Shown here piece after piece: positions 16,162 to 24,646 of a stretch of 33,997 nucleotides of DNA. The first letter of the stretch is position 1; each line of letters opens with the position of its first letter. The notes below the pieces were generated by a model. It did no database searches. It worked only from the letters and a program-made list of their open reading frames with translations, and had not been told where the DNA came from. Source of the stretch: Chitinophagaceae bacterium (GTDB lineage Bacteria > Bacteroidota > Bacteroidia > Chitinophagales > Chitinophagaceae); NCBI GenBank assembly GCA_947455215.1, contig CANGNA010000050.1, positions 1 to 33,997 on the forward strand, in the 5' to 3' direction. The position numbers and the translations under genes are program-made.

Positions 16162-16677
16162 ATGAAAGAGATTTTTTTAATTGCTTTAATGGGCTGGCTG
16201 GTTGGGTGTGAGCCTAAGCCGGTGGAGCAGAAATATGTGCAGTATGCTGCACTGGTGCAGGAAAAAATGTGGGTGCGGAGATTTTTTTCCGATAGCTTTG
16301 GAACAAAAGGATATGGGACTGCAGACACAAATTTGCTGCGTGAGTACATGGAGTCGGTAGATGGCGGTATCAGGGAAGGTATCCATGACGGCATACAAGA
16401 TTTCGACAACCAGGCGGACCCTGACCCTATGTGGGGAACAGGCAAACAGGCCCAGAAGATGTTATCGGTAGCAGACTCTGTGGTAAAGCTGGATCAGTAT
16501 GTATTATGGTATACAATAGAAGGTAAGCAAAACCTAACGGACAATACCTTGCACAGATTACAGCAATTTAAGCAAAATGGGAGCCGGGAAATGAATAAAC
16601 TTGATTCTATGTTGCGCTTTTTTAAAGAGGTGCATGGGGTAACGGATAAGGATGTGTGGAAGGTGGTTAAGAGGTAG
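16162..16677 (+). CDS. Putative lipoprotein, 171 aa
   Basis: Unknown function. The N-terminus is a short lipoprotein signal (MKEIFLIALMGWLVGCEPK) with the lipobox LVGC; the lipid-anchored Cys would be residue 16. The mature part is helical and highly charged, with a conspicuous RxGIHDGIQDFDNQADPDP stretch (about 75-92) and no recognised domain. It faces the MORN-type gene in convergent orientation and lies divergent from the surface-protein gene. There is no sign of truncation: length and codon use look normal and the ORF fills the space between the intergenic regions. Confidence 0.75.
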   Translation: MKEIFLIALMGWLVGCEPKPVEQKYVQYAALVQEKMWVRRFFSDSFGTKGYGTADTNLLREYMESVDGGIREGIHDGIQDFDNQADPDPMWGTGKQAQKMLSVADSVVKLDQYVLWYTIEGKQNLTDNTLHRLQQFKQNGSREMNKLDSMLRFFKEVHGVTDKDVWKVVKR

Positions 16678-16687
16678 CTTGATTACG

Positions 16688-16734
16688 GGCGTTACAAACG
16701 CCGCGCCGTTGGGTCCGCGTTACAAACGCGGACC
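16688..16734. repeat. Two ACA-loop palindromes between convergent genes
   Basis: GGCGTT-ACA-AACGCC (16688-16702) and GGTCCGCGTT-ACA-AACGCGGACC (16712-16734) are perfect stems sharing the same triloop. Half of the second recurs at 11381-11398. They lie between the convergent lipoprotein and MORN genes and could end transcription, although no T-tract follows. Confidence 0.65.
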
Positions 16735-16790
16735 AGTTAATGGGAATTATATAGTATTTCTATTGCGTTGCACTGTTTGTTTAAAAGGTG

Positions 16791-17666
16791 TTACTTTACT
16801 TTGATGATTAAATATGTCGTATCTCTGATAATATGTTTATTGGAGATAGTATCTGTTAATTCGCATATTGCAAGGAATTTTGTTGTTCCCTCTTTACATG
16901 GGTATTGCAAATCTTTGATGCCAACATTTGCTGGTTCCAAAATGTGAAAATCTGCGTAAGTATATTGGTAGGCTATTTTGCTAAAATTGTTTTTGAAAAT
17001 TTTTACTGAAGCTTTTGCCCTCGGAGGTCTTGCTATTACAAATGTTATGTTGGCTGTGTCGGTCTTATCATAAACTTTTTTTCCTTTACTCAACTCGACA
17101 GCTAAAGGATGACCTTTTCTTTCTATGACATTATCTCGTTTGTCATATTCCAGGAGTAGTTTATAGCTGTTTGTATGTTGTTGCAGTTGGTACTGGTAAA
17201 TTTTATGTGTGCCGCTATCCAGACGATATTGAGATCCGAATTTGTCATTATCTAAATAATAATCCTTTTGAAAAGTATCTCCATTTCTGTAGAATGAGTA
17301 AAATACTCCATTTGCTGCCCCATCTCTAATTTCGCTCCAAGTCATTAATTTGCCATCATCATAATACATGAGTAATACACTATCTACTTCACCTTTTCTG
17401 AAGATGCGCTCCTGGCTAATTTGTCCATTAGGGTAGAACATTCTCGAATATCCGTCGTTTACTAATCCAGTGTCAGTGTCCAGGAAAAGTTCTTCTTCGG
17501 TCAATACGCCGGAACTGTCAAATACCTGTTGTTTGATATGCCCATCTGGCAGTCGTATTTTTTTTACATCAAACCCACGAGCAAATGACCATCCTAAGGA
17601 TATTAATAGCAAGATGAAACATGCTATGTGTATCGCTTTACTTGTCTTAGGTTTTGAGCGTTCCAT
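16791..17666 (-). CDS. MORN-repeat (YwqK-like) membrane-anchored protein
   Basis: A 291-aa protein with a single N-terminal membrane segment or uncleaved signal (about 11-28), so most of it probably lies in the periplasm. Residues about 72-150 contain three MORN_2-type repeats (YPNGQISQERIF; YYDDGKLMTWSE; YRNGDTFQKDYY), the pattern found in YwqK-family proteins. The C-terminal 130 residues are a beta-rich region without recognised motifs. Family members are often labelled antitoxin, but no toxin partner is visible on either side, so that role is not supported here. It lies upstream of rho in the opposite direction of reading order (same strand, beyond the rho terminator), so it is a separate transcription unit. 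Confidence 0.8.
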   Translation of the reverse strand: MERSKPKTSKAIHIACFILLLISLGWSFARGFDVKKIRLPDGHIKQQVFDSSGVLTEEELFLDTDTGLVNDGYSRMFYPNGQISQERIFRKGEVDSVLLMYYDDGKLMTWSEIRDGAANGVFYSFYRNGDTFQKDYYLDNDKFGSQYRLDSGTHKIYQYQLQQHTNSYKLLLEYDKRDNVIERKGHPLAVELSKGKKVYDKTDTANITFVIARPPRAKASVKIFKNNFSKIAYQYTYADFHILEPANVGIKDLQYPCKEGTTKFLAICELTDTISNKHIIRDTTYLIIKVK

Positions 17667-17701
17667 AACTAAAATTACAAATAGACATCAATTAAAAGCA
17701 C

Positions 17702-17730
17702 AACAGGCAACCTTTTTGGGGTTGCCTGTT
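17702..17730 (-). terminator. Intrinsic terminator after rho
   Basis: A perfect 11-bp stem (AACAGGCAACC at 17702-17712 and GGTTGCCTGTT at 17720-17730) with a 7-nt loop lies 24 bp beyond the rho stop codon. On the minus strand it is followed by GTGCTTTTAATT, a modest U-tract. Confidence 0.8.
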
Positions 17731-17753
17731 GGGTATGGTTAAGTGTGCTGTTG

Positions 17754-19589
17754 TTATCGGTTCATTGCGGCAAGGAATTCTTCGTTGCTGCGGGTGCCCT
17801 TCATTTGTTTGAGGAGGAAGTTCATGGCTTCGTCGACGTTCATATCGGCAATGTGATTGCGGAGCAGCCACATCTTGTTCTGTACGTCTTTTTCCAGCAG
17901 GAGGTCGTCGCGGCGGGTAGAAGATGAGGTGATGTCGATAGCCGGGAATATGCGCTTGTTAGACAGTTTACGATCGAGCTGGAGCTCCATGTTACCTGTA
18001 CCCTTGAATTCTTCGAAGATCACTTCGTCCATCTTAGAGCCGGTATCTATGAGGGCTGTGGCCAGGATGGTGAGTGAGCCGCCATTCTCTATTTTACGTG
18101 CCGCACCAAAGAACTGTTTTGGCTTTTGCATAGCGTTGGCCTCCACACCGCCGGAGAGTACTTTACCGCTGGCAGGTGCTACTGTATTGTGTGCACGTGC
18201 CAGGCGGGTGATAGAGTCGAGCAGTATCACCACATCGTGGCCTACTTCTACCAGGCGCTTAGCCTTTTGCAGGGCTATTGTAGATACCTTTACGTGTTTA
18301 TCAGCAGGCTCATCGAACGTAGAGGCGATCACCTCGGCACGTACGCTGCGCTGCATATCGGTAACTTCTTCCGGGCGTTCATCTACCAGTACGATCATCA
18401 GGTATACCTCGGGGTGGTTGGCTGCAATAGCATTGGCCACTTCCTTCAGCAACATGGTCTTACCTGTTTTAGGCTGTGCTACTATCAGTCCGCGCTGGCC
18501 CTTACCTATAGGGGTAAAGAGGTCCATGATGCGGGTGCTGTAGTTGCTGCCTGTGCTGGTGAGGTTGAGCTTTTCGAAAGGGAAGAGCGGGGTAAGATAA
18601 TCGAACGGCACGCGGTCGCGGATCTCATCGGGCAGCTTACCATTGATGGTTTCCACCTTCAGCAGAGCAAAGTATTTTTCGCCTTCTTTTGGCGGGCGTA
18701 CGCTACCTTTCACAGTATCGCCGGTTTTAAGGCCGAAGAGTTTTATCTGTGAAGGAGATACGTAAATATCATCGGGAGAGCTGAGGTAGTTATAGTCGCT
18801 GCTGCGCAGGAAACCATAGCCATCAGGCATCATTTCCAATACGCCTTCGCTCAGTACTACGCCATCAAAATCGAGATTGAAGTTGGATTGTTTTTCTTCG
18901 CGGCGCTGGCGGTTGAACGGCTGTTGCTGCGGCGGTGCGGGCCTTTCGGTCTCGGCCTGCGGTGGTTGTATCTCAGAATTATCTTCCGTAGGCATAATGA
19001 TGCCAGAACCTTCTTCAGCTTCTGCTGCGGCAGCAGGCGCCGGTGTTTGTGTTGGTGCGGGAGCCGGTGCCTGGGCTTCGTGGCGTGGCTGCTGCTCGAA
19101 ACGGCGTTGCTGGTTATTATTGTTGTTGTTGTTATTGTTCTGCCTGAACTCTCTCCTTTGTTCGTGCTGCCTGTGCTGCACGGGCGCTGGTGCCTGTGTT
19201 GGCGCTGCGGGTGCTTCAGGCGCTGATGGTGCAGGAGCGGCTGCTGCGGCTACTACTTCTTCGGCAGCGGCTTCGGCATTTTCTTTGGGCTTACGGCCGC
19301 GTTTTTTCTTTTCTGCAGGTTCTGCAGTGTCGGCTACAGGAGCAGGTGCTGCTGCAGGTTGTGGTGCTTCGGCAACGGGTGCTGCGGCTGCGGCTTCTTT
19401 AGGTTTGCGGCCGCGTTTCTTTTTATCGCTATCGTCGGCAGCTTTAGCGCCGAGTGCCTGAGTATCTAATATTTTATAAATAAGGGCTTGTTTATCGTAA
19501 CCGCGGGGATTGTCAATTTTAAGATCTTCTGCTACGTCTAACAGCTCGGGGATGAGCATATCACTTAATTGCAAGATGTCGTAAGGCAT
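17754..19589 (-). CDS. rho: Transcription termination factor Rho
   Basis: An RNA-dependent ATPase/translocase that ends transcription; hexameric and cytoplasmic. In the 611-aa protein, residues 1-45 are the Rho N-terminal domain. Residues 46-235 form a long low-complexity insert rich in Ala, Pro and Gln, with an Asn run at 151-159. The RNA-binding cold-shock-like fold is at about 245-320 ([25 protein letters not shown]), and the ATPase has Walker A PKTGKT (373-378) and the later segments [13 protein letters not shown] and [20 protein letters not shown]. The insert carries two [12 protein letters not shown]-hook-like motifs (57-66 and 95-104), suggesting a nucleic-acid-binding arm. Such inserts are common in Bacteroidota Rho. 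The gene is complete with its own terminator; the upstream leader has no clear consensus promoter. Confidence 0.97.
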   Translation of the reverse strand: MPYDILQLSDMLIPELLDVAEDLKIDNPRGYDKQALIYKILDTQALGAKAADDSDKKKRGRKPKEAAAAAPVAEAPQPAAAPAPVADTAEPAEKKKRGRKPKENAEAAAEEVVAAAAAPAPSAPEAPAAPTQAPAPVQHRQHEQRREFRQNNNNNNNNNQQRRFEQQPRHEAQAPAPAPTQTPAPAAAAEAEEGSGIIMPTEDNSEIQPPQAETERPAPPQQQPFNRQRREEKQSNFNLDFDGVVLSEGVLEMMPDGYGFLRSSDYNYLSSPDDIYVSPSQIKLFGLKTGDTVKGSVRPPKEGEKYFALLKVETINGKLPDEIRDRVPFDYLTPLFPFEKLNLTSTGSNYSTRIMDLFTPIGKGQRGLIVAQPKTGKTMLLKEVANAIAANHPEVYLMIVLVDERPEEVTDMQRSVRAEVIASTFDEPADKHVKVSTIALQKAKRLVEVGHDVVILLDSITRLARAHNTVAPASGKVLSGGVEANAMQKPKQFFGAARKIENGGSLTILATALIDTGSKMDEVIFEEFKGTGNMELQLDRKLSNKRIFPAIDITSSSTRRDDLLLEKDVQNKMWLLRNHIADMNVDEAMNFLLKQMKGTRSNEEFLAAMNR

Positions 19590-19885
19590 GCCTTGATGTT
19601 TTCGGATTGAAATTGTTTGAATAATAATGATGCCACTATAAGTGTCTTATCGATATTTTTTGGGGGAGGTTATCTGAACGGGAATTCTGCTAACCGGTTG
19701 AAGAATGAAACAATAGATTGTTTCCGTAATGCAAGTTTACGACTGTTTTTTATAAAAACGAAAAAATATCTATTATTTGTGAGGAGTATGCTATTCCTTC
19801 TGCCTTAGCGTTTGTATAAAGAAATAGTATGCTTAGTTGACTTGTTTTATCATTTGTTAATACTAATCTCGTGTTTATCTGCCCA

Positions 19886-20050
19886 CCTCTTCTTTACTTT
19901 TCTTTGTGCTGCCGCAAAGAAAAGTAACAAAAGAAAGCGGCACTTTTTCGTATCGCTCCGCGCGAAAAAGGAGCTATAATGCGTGTTATTGTGGTTGGCT
20001 CGACCGCTCCTCGCTACCGCTCGGCCAACGCTTCTTTCCGTGAAAATGGA
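19886..20050 (+). repeat. Dispersed hairpin repeat family H, copy 1
   Basis: In the 514-bp gap between rho and the epimerase gene. The key element is a perfect 13-bp stem, TTACTTTTCTTTG (19894-19906) with CAAAGAAAAGTAA (19915-19927), followed by ACAAAAGAAAG, a second small palindrome (CTTTTTCGTATCGC...GCGCGAAAAAG, 19952-19970) and CCAACGCTTCTTTCC. Copy 2 is at 27860-28000 with compensating stem changes. The rest of the gap (19590-19880) is AT-rich rho leader with nothing recognisable. Confidence 0.7.
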
Positions 20051-20103
20051 TGCATATAGCTCGTTAAAAGATTTACAATTCGCAAACAGTGATATCTGCT
20101 GCT

Positions 20104-21081
20104 TTATTGATCTTTATTCTTAAAGGCGGCAGCCATGCGGGTAATGGTCTCATCTACAAGGGTGTAGGTGAAAGACGGGAGTGCGTGTAGTAGTTTGCTG
20201 TTGTTGTAAATAGAGCGGTGATGGGCGTTGCGGGCGGTCTCGCGGGTGATGACCGGTTTTTTGCCCATCCACGCCTGCAGGCGGCCCAGGCGCCAGGCCA
20301 TGTTGGTAATGAAAGGCCCTGCATGTATATGTGGTGGTTTTTTGCCCAAGGCCAGTGCCATGCGGGTGAAGATATCTTTATAGGCATAGTTGCCCTGGCT
20401 AACGATATATCGCTCGCCCTCAATATCGGAGTGCATTAATGCAACCATGATGGTGGCCACGTCTTTAACATCGGTCCAGGCCGTGATACCATCGGTATAG
20501 AAAGGGAACTCTTTGGCAGCGATCTTCATGAGTGCGGCAGAGCCATCGTTGAAATCGCCTTCGCCAAGTATTACGCCGGGGTTGACGATGACGGCATTGA
20601 GCCCTTCGCCAATGCCGCGCCACACTTCGGTCTCTGCCAGGTATTTGCTGATAGCGTAGGCTGAGTTGTAGCCACTTTCGCCCCATTGTTCTTCTTCGGT
20701 TATCTCGTTCTTCTTCTCATCGCCACGGCCCAGAGCGGCTATGGAGCTGACATAAACCATCTTTTCTATGCCTTGTTCAATAGCCTGGTTCACAATATTG
20801 GCGGTACTTTCAGGATTGAAGTGCAGCATTTTTTTATGCTCATGGGGCTGGAAGGATACGATAGCTGCGCAATGGTATACCTGTGTGATACCCTTCATGG
20901 CTTCTTCGACATCAAATACATCGAGCAGATCGGCCTTTTGCCAGGAGACACCAGGCAGGGCTGCATCGGCAGATGACGGAGCGTGGCTGTGATACAGTGC
21001 ACGCACAGTAGCCCCCTGTGCAGATAGCATATGCACGAGATGGCTGCCCAGAAATCCGCTTGCGCCTGTAACCAATATCAT
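20104..21081 (-). CDS. NAD-dependent epimerase/dehydratase family protein
   Basis: A 325-aa extended SDR that binds NAD(P) and would oxidise, reduce or epimerise an unknown substrate (sugar nucleotide, flavonoid-reductase-like or sterol-type subfamilies are all possible). The N-terminal TGASGFLGSHL is the cofactor motif (residues 5-15). VYVSSIAALG supplies the active-site Ser, and YAISKYLAE gives YxxxK. NPGVILGEGDFNDGS is the usual substrate-side loop. I start at the ATG at 21081, directly before the Rossmann fold, because the 38 extra residues of the longer frame come from a GTTAAAG-rich simple repeat. It is divergent from the exported charged protein, and a -7 box sits 8 bp before the ATG. 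Confidence 0.9.
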   Translation of the reverse strand: MILVTGASGFLGSHLVHMLSAQGATVRALYHSHAPSSADAALPGVSWQKADLLDVFDVEEAMKGITQVYHCAAIVSFQPHEHKKMLHFNPESTANIVNQAIEQGIEKMVYVSSIAALGRGDEKKNEITEEEQWGESGYNSAYAISKYLAETEVWRGIGEGLNAVIVNPGVILGEGDFNDGSAALMKIAAKEFPFYTDGITAWTDVKDVATIMVALMHSDIEGERYIVSQGNYAYKDIFTRMALALGKKPPHIHAGPFITNMAWRLGRLQAWMGKKPVITRETARNAHHRSIYNNSKLLHALPSFTYTLVDETITRMAAAFKNKDQ

Positions 21082-21089
21082 AAGGAAGG

Positions 21090-21097
21090 CAAAAGTA
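21090..21097 (-). promoter_or_regulatory. -7 box for the epimerase-family gene
   Basis: TACTTTTG on the minus strand matches TAnnTTTG exactly and ends 8 nt before the ATG at 21081, predicting a near-leaderless mRNA and supporting the short start. No clear -33 box is seen; the place is filled by degenerate GTTAAAG repeats. Confidence 0.5.
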
Positions 21098-21182
21098 GGG
21101 TAAATAGTTAAAGCGTTAAAAGGGTAAATGGTCAAAGAGTTAAAGGGTTTGATGGGCAGGTATATTTTAACATTGTAATCAG

Positions 21183-21190
21183 TAGCTTTG
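21183..21190 (+). promoter_or_regulatory. -7 box for the 260-aa exported protein gene
   Basis: TAGCTTTG matches TAnnTTTG and lies 13 nt before the ATG at 21204. No convincing -33 TTTG is found at the normal spacing. Confidence 0.5.
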
Positions 21191-21203
21191 TACAAATTGA
21201 GTT

Positions 21204-21986
21204 ATGAATAAAAGGGTGCATATATGGATACTGGCGATGCTATTGCTATGTAGCACGGGTAGTTTTGCGCAGCAAAGTGCGGAGGAGTATAATGAGCTGC
21301 TGACCAATTCGACAGACAGCCTGTACCTGCTGGCGGCCACATGGGTGCATGCCTGCCAGGATATTAATGGCAGTAAGCCGGACTATAGCGTGCTGGCAAG
21401 GCCACGCAGGGACATGGAGCAGTTTTTGAAGAAGCAGGTAGTACGATTCAAAAAGCCTACAGATGTAGAAGGTGGTGATGATATGCGCAAGAACCTGCTG
21501 GCCTTTTATGAATTTGAACTGAAGGTGGTAAAGGAAGTGTTCACACCTTTTGAAGAACTGAAAAGCAATGCCAGTGATGATGAGGTGGCCAAATGCCGCG
21601 ACGCATTTAAAGCGGTAGCGGCGCAGGAAAAGCAATACCTGCTTGCGTATAACAAGGCCAGGCAGGAGTTTGCAGACAAGAACAATATAGAGCTGATCAA
21701 AAAGCCGGATGCACCTAAGGCCGCTTACCGCAGGCCAAGTATGGTGAAGAAGCAGCCACAGGCACAGAAGCAGGAGGATAACGACCCGGTACCGGAGCAG
21801 GCGACAGTAACTAAAAAGATAAAGGCTTCATCGGCACCAGCACCGCAGGCGCAGCCTGAAGCAGCACCAGAGCGCAAGGAAAATGACAGGCCATCATCGG
21901 CAGGCAACCCGCACAATAAGATGCCTGCTAAAGAGGAACCCAAGAAGCCTAAAGATGAAGATGAGGACGAAGGGGAGGAGAAGTAA
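21204..21986 (+). CDS. Exported protein with charged low-complexity tail, 260 aa
   Basis: Unknown function. It begins with a clear signal peptide (MNKRVHIWILAMLLLCSTGSFAQ, cleaved near residue 22). The middle (about 30-165) is helical with no recognised family. The last 95 residues are low-complexity: Lys/Pro/Gln/Ala-rich, then a run of Lys, Glu and Asp (DEDEDEGEEK at the end). The tail lacks a T9SS sorting domain, so export beyond the periplasm is not indicated. It stands alone, divergent from the epimerase gene. A polyelectrolyte tail might bind cell wall or ions, but that is speculation. Confidence 0.75.
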   Translation: MNKRVHIWILAMLLLCSTGSFAQQSAEEYNELLTNSTDSLYLLAATWVHACQDINGSKPDYSVLARPRRDMEQFLKKQVVRFKKPTDVEGGDDMRKNLLAFYEFELKVVKEVFTPFEELKSNASDDEVAKCRDAFKAVAAQEKQYLLAYNKARQEFADKNNIELIKKPDAPKAAYRRPSMVKKQPQAQKQEDNDPVPEQATVTKKIKASSAPAPQAQPEAAPERKENDRPSSAGNPHNKMPAKEEPKKPKDEDEDEGEEK

Positions 21987-22086
21987 AAAAAGTAAAAAGT
22001 AAAAAAGGTTAGTTAGCTAAAGGGTTTTTCTCGCGCAATGATGGGGGGCATTAGTTTACAGATAAGCGACCTCGTAGTCTCTCAAG

Positions 22087-22126
22087 CCCATGTCCGTGTC
22101 GCACTTCGACAGGCTCAGTGTGACAC
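22087..22126 (+). repeat. Dispersed repeat family I, copy 1
   Basis: CCATGTCCGTGTCGCACT, then TTCGACAGGCTC, then AGTGTGACAC: an imperfect stem (GTGTCGCACT with AGTGTGACAC). Related copies are at 24511-24573, 26730-26775 and 29699-29752. It is followed by an ATTGGAGAATGATTGAGAG segment also found near 26790. It lies downstream of the exported-protein gene. Confidence 0.65.
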
Positions 22127-22210
22127 TATGTAATGGTTGCTGTGATTGGAGAATGATTGAGAGATGGCTTCGTTCCTTGCCATGACCGTTTTTTATTAGA
22201 ATTATAAAAT

Positions 22211-22243
22211 CAATACAGCCACGGCATCGCCGTGGCTGTATTG
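22211..22243. terminator. Bidirectional terminator hairpin
   Basis: A perfect 15-bp stem with a 3-nt loop (CAATACAGCCACGGC at 22211-22225, ATC, GCCGTGGCTGTATTG at 22229-22243) lies 15 bp beyond the nitroreductase stop codon. A-rich on the left and T-rich on the right, it can serve the nitroreductase on the minus strand and the upstream plus-strand unit. Confidence 0.75.
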
Positions 22244-22257
22244 ATTTATGCTGTTGG

Positions 22258-22845
22258 TTATTTCCAGATCACTTTTTCTGAGGGGTGGGTGTTGCGTACG
22301 CCGGGCTTTAATGGTTCGTCGGTATAGCCGAGGTAGATGAGGCCAAGTACTACATCTTCGGCACCGAGGCCAAGGTATTGTTTCATGGCTGGTTTCAGCG
22401 TCATGCCGCCGGTATTCCAGAAGCTGGCAATGCCCATGGCTGTGGCGCCAAGTAGTATGTTCTGTACGGCTGCTGATGCTGCGGCTATCTCTTCCAGCTG
22501 CGGTATCTTATCGTTGGCTCCGCGCTTCATGACGCTTACTACCAGGTGCGACACGTTTTTAATGTTGTTCTCCAGCTTTTCTTTGGTGCCCTGCATGCGG
22601 GTCTCTTCAGGGGTATTGTTCCAGTAGAGGTTGCCGTGGTCGAGGCCAAACTGCAGCAGTGCTTCGCCGGTATAAACGTGGAACTGCCATGGCTCTGTGC
22701 GGCCGTGGGTAGGGGCCCAATGGGCGAGTTCCAATAGTTCTTTTACGGTTTCGTCGGGTATTTTCTGCCCGTTCATCTTAGGGCCGCCTATGGAGCGCCT
22801 GTTCTTTATTACGTCGGCTACAATGGTGTAGTTATTGTTTGTCAT
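22258..22845 (-). CDS. Nitroreductase family protein
   Basis: A 195-aa FMN-dependent, NAD(P)H-using oxidoreductase of the YdjA/small nitroreductase type. The FMN-phosphate-binding NRRSIGG is at residues 15-21. The segment WAPTHGRTEPWQFHVYTGEAL (about 47-67) is characteristic, as are AAASAAVQNILLGATAMGIASFWNTGG and the C-terminal GLIYLGY. It probably reduces nitro, quinone or enone compounds; the natural substrate is unknown. It is divergent from an Old Yellow Enzyme gene, another FMN family acting on similar electrophiles, so the two may be a functional pair. A -7 box ends 5 bp before the ATG. Confidence 0.93.
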   Translation of the reverse strand: MTNNNYTIVADVIKNRRSIGGPKMNGQKIPDETVKELLELAHWAPTHGRTEPWQFHVYTGEALLQFGLDHGNLYWNNTPEETRMQGTKEKLENNIKNVSHLVVSVMKRGANDKIPQLEEIAAASAAVQNILLGATAMGIASFWNTGGMTLKPAMKQYLGLGAEDVVLGLIYLGYTDEPLKPGVRNTHPSEKVIWK

Positions 22846-22850
22846 GGGTG

Positions 22851-22858
22851 CAAAGATA
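22851..22858 (-). promoter_or_regulatory. -7 box for the nitroreductase gene
   Basis: TATCTTTG on the minus strand is a perfect TAnnTTTG and ends 5 nt before the ATG at 22845, so the mRNA should be leaderless. The place where a -33 element should sit is occupied by the octamer array at 22863-22894. Confidence 0.55.
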
Positions 22859-22862
22859 TATA

Positions 22863-22894
22863 ATGGCTCAATGGCTGAATAGCTGAATAGCTCA
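22863..22894 (+). repeat. Degenerate octamer array, four units
   Basis: ATGGCTCA, ATGGCTGA, ATAGCTGA, ATAGCTCA in tandem, the same octamer that forms the perfect 15-copy array after the Old Yellow Enzyme gene at 24047. It lies upstream of the nitroreductase -7 box, inside the divergent promoter region. Confidence 0.8.
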
Positions 22895-22939
22895 ATGAGG
22901 GTATTGTGAATGACAATTGGGTGGGCGACACTGAGGTTG

Positions 22940-22972
22940 TTGCACGCAGCAATTCTTCGATACGTATTTTTG
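22940..22972 (+). promoter_or_regulatory. Promoter for the Old Yellow Enzyme gene
   Basis: TTG (22940-22942), a 22-bp spacer and TATTTTTG (22965-22972). The -7 box ends 7 nt before the ATG at 22980, again predicting an almost leaderless transcript. Confidence 0.55.
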
Positions 22973-22979
22973 CGGGGCT

Positions 22980-24047
22980 ATGGTAAAGTTGTTTAGTCCG
23001 CTGCAGATAAGGAGTGTTATGTTGAAGAACAGGCTGGTGGTATCGCCGATGTGCCAATATTCGGCTGTTGATGGTTTTGCTAATGATTGGCACCTGGTGC
23101 ACCTGGGTAGCAGGGCGGTAGGTGGCAATGGGCTGATCATTGTTGAAGCTACGGCCGTAACGCCGGAAGGGCGTATCTCTCCGCACGACCTTGGCCTGTG
23201 GCAGGATGAGCATATAGCACCGCTGCACCGCATTACCACCTTTATAGAACAACAGGATTGTGTGCCGGGTATACAGCTGGCGCATGCGGGCAGGAAGTCG
23301 AGCCTTTCTGCACCGTGGGAGGGCGATAAGTTGATACCTGTATCCGAAGGTGGATGGGACACTGTAGCACCCGGCACCGGCGCTTTTACCGAAGGTTACC
23401 CTGAGCCTGAAGTATTGACCATTGCCGGCATACAGCGCATAGTAAGTGCTTTTAAAGATGCTGCAAAACGTGCACTGGCAGCGGGGTTTAAGGTGCTGGA
23501 ACTACATGGCGCGCATGGCTACCTGATCAATGAATTTTTATCGCCACTGGTGAATAAACGTACCGACGAATATGGTGGCAGTTTTGAAAACCGCTGCCGC
23601 TTTTTGCTGGAGGTGATAGATGCTGTGCGTGTTGTGTGGCCGGAAGAGTTGCCACTGTTCCTGCGTATATCGGCCAGCGATTGGGTAGAGGGTGGCTGGA
23701 CGGTTGAGGACTCTGTAAGGCTTGCAGGTATTGTAAAAGAGCGTGGTGTGGATGTGATGGACTGCTCATCGGGCGGGGCAGTGTCTTATGCTAAAATACC
23801 TGCAAGGCCCAATTACCAGGTGCCATTTGCAGCCGCTGTGCGCAAGGCAGGCATACCTACAGGTGCTGTAGGCATTATTGTTACGCCGGAGCAGGCCGAG
23901 GAGATATTGCAACAAGAACAGGCAGACCTGATATTTATGGCACGGGAGTCTTTACGCGATCCTTATTTCCCTATTCATGCCGCGGGTGCGCTGGGCTATG
24001 ATATTAAATGGCCGGTGCAGTATGAAAGGGCGAAGAGGAGGAAATAA
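22980..24047 (+). CDS. namA: NADPH dehydrogenase, Old Yellow Enzyme family (YqjM/NamA-like)
   Basis: A 355-aa FMN enzyme that reduces activated C=C bonds of enones and similar electrophiles with NADPH. It belongs to the YqjM (thermophilic-like) class: the N-terminal KLFSPLQIRSVMLKNRLV and PMCQYS with the redox-modulating Cys (C25), IQLAHAGRKSS, and LHGAHGYL with the substrate-binding His pair (H176, H179), then SPLVNKRTDEYGGSFENR. Length is normal and all key residues are present. The stop codon TAA overlaps the first base of the octamer array, so the repeat begins inside the stop codon. It is divergent from the nitroreductase; both probably serve detoxification of electrophiles, as an inference from family. 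Confidence 0.93.
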   Translation: MVKLFSPLQIRSVMLKNRLVVSPMCQYSAVDGFANDWHLVHLGSRAVGGNGLIIVEATAVTPEGRISPHDLGLWQDEHIAPLHRITTFIEQQDCVPGIQLAHAGRKSSLSAPWEGDKLIPVSEGGWDTVAPGTGAFTEGYPEPEVLTIAGIQRIVSAFKDAAKRALAAGFKVLELHGAHGYLINEFLSPLVNKRTDEYGGSFENRCRFLLEVIDAVRVVWPEELPLFLRISASDWVEGGWTVEDSVRLAGIVKERGVDVMDCSSGGAVSYAKIPARPNYQVPFAAAVRKAGIPTGAVGIIVTPEQAEEILQQEQADLIFMARESLRDPYFPIHAAGALGYDIKWPVQYERAKRRK

Positions 24048-24166
24048 TGGCTCAATGGCTCAATGGCTCAATGGCTCAATGGCTCAATGGCTCAATGGCT
24101 CAATGGCTCAATGGCTCAATGGCTCAATGGCTCAATGGCTCAATGGCTCAATGGCTCAATGGCTCA
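24047..24166 (+). repeat. Perfect octamer minisatellite, 15 copies of ATGGCTCA
   Basis: Exactly 120 bp of uninterrupted ATGGCTCA units, beginning with the last base of the Old Yellow Enzyme stop codon and ending at ATGAAAATAAATCG. Three units make 24 bp, so every frame translates to an 8-residue repeat (MAQWLNGS in one); the resulting ORFs run into unrelated repeats and are judged non-coding. Perfect identity means recent expansion, so copy number probably varies between strains. Confidence 0.97.
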
Positions 24167-24204
24167 ATGAAAATAAATCGTGCAAGATACAGATACGTTG
24201 TTAT

Positions 24205-24600
24205 TAATTTTCGCAAGCGGGACGCTTGCCGGGCTTAGGACGAAGCGGGACGCTTCGACCAGAACAGGTAATCACCCCCGACGTCCGACAGCACGCCTAC
24301 GGCTGGTCGGACATCGTCCCCTCTTTAGGCCTGCGCACAAGGCTATACAAAGAGGGGAGTTCCCGAAAATGGATACGTCCCGACGCGAGACTGCTTGCTT
24401 AATTAAACCCCGGCCCTCATCGGCTGAGCCGAGACACGGTAAAGGGAGGTGAAGTTAGCGCTTCATTTATTTACGAGACTGCTTCGTTCCCTGCCAATGA
24501 CAGAGTCCATGACCGTGTCGCACTTCGACCCTTCGACAAACTCAGGGTAAACTAAGCTCAGTGTGACACTAAGTGGTGGTTGCTATTATTTAAGCATGAC
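24205..24600 (+). repeat. Composite of dispersed repeats (K, G, F, I)
   Basis: This fills the gap between the octamer array and folB. In order: two AAGCGGGACGCTT hairpins (GCAAGCG-GGA-CGCTTGC at 24211-24227 and CGAAGCG-GGA-CGCTTCG at 24241-24257); repeat G (24271-24370, ATCACCCCCGAC to GAGGGGAGTTCCCGAAAA with a GTCCGAC...GTCGGAC core); repeat F (24400-24452, CCCCGGCCCTC with a TCGGCT-G-AGCCGA core, ending GGTAAAGGGAGGTGA); CTTCATTTATTTACGAGACTGCTTCG; and repeat I (24511-24573). The order G-F-ATTTATTT-GAGACTGCTT is repeated at 29800-30110. No gene is seen. Confidence 0.8.
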
Positions 24601-24646
24601 TGCGGGTTTTCACGAATACACCTTGCGATGATCGTGATTTTTTAGG

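Noticed and set aside
16791-17666. Toxin-antitoxin system (YwqK is often labelled an antitoxin)
   Set aside because: No toxin-like partner lies next to it; only MORN-type repeats support the label.
24047-24238. Open frames encoding a repeated MAQWLNGS peptide
   Set aside because: A pure product of the octamer array, open in several frames, running into unrelated dispersed repeats.
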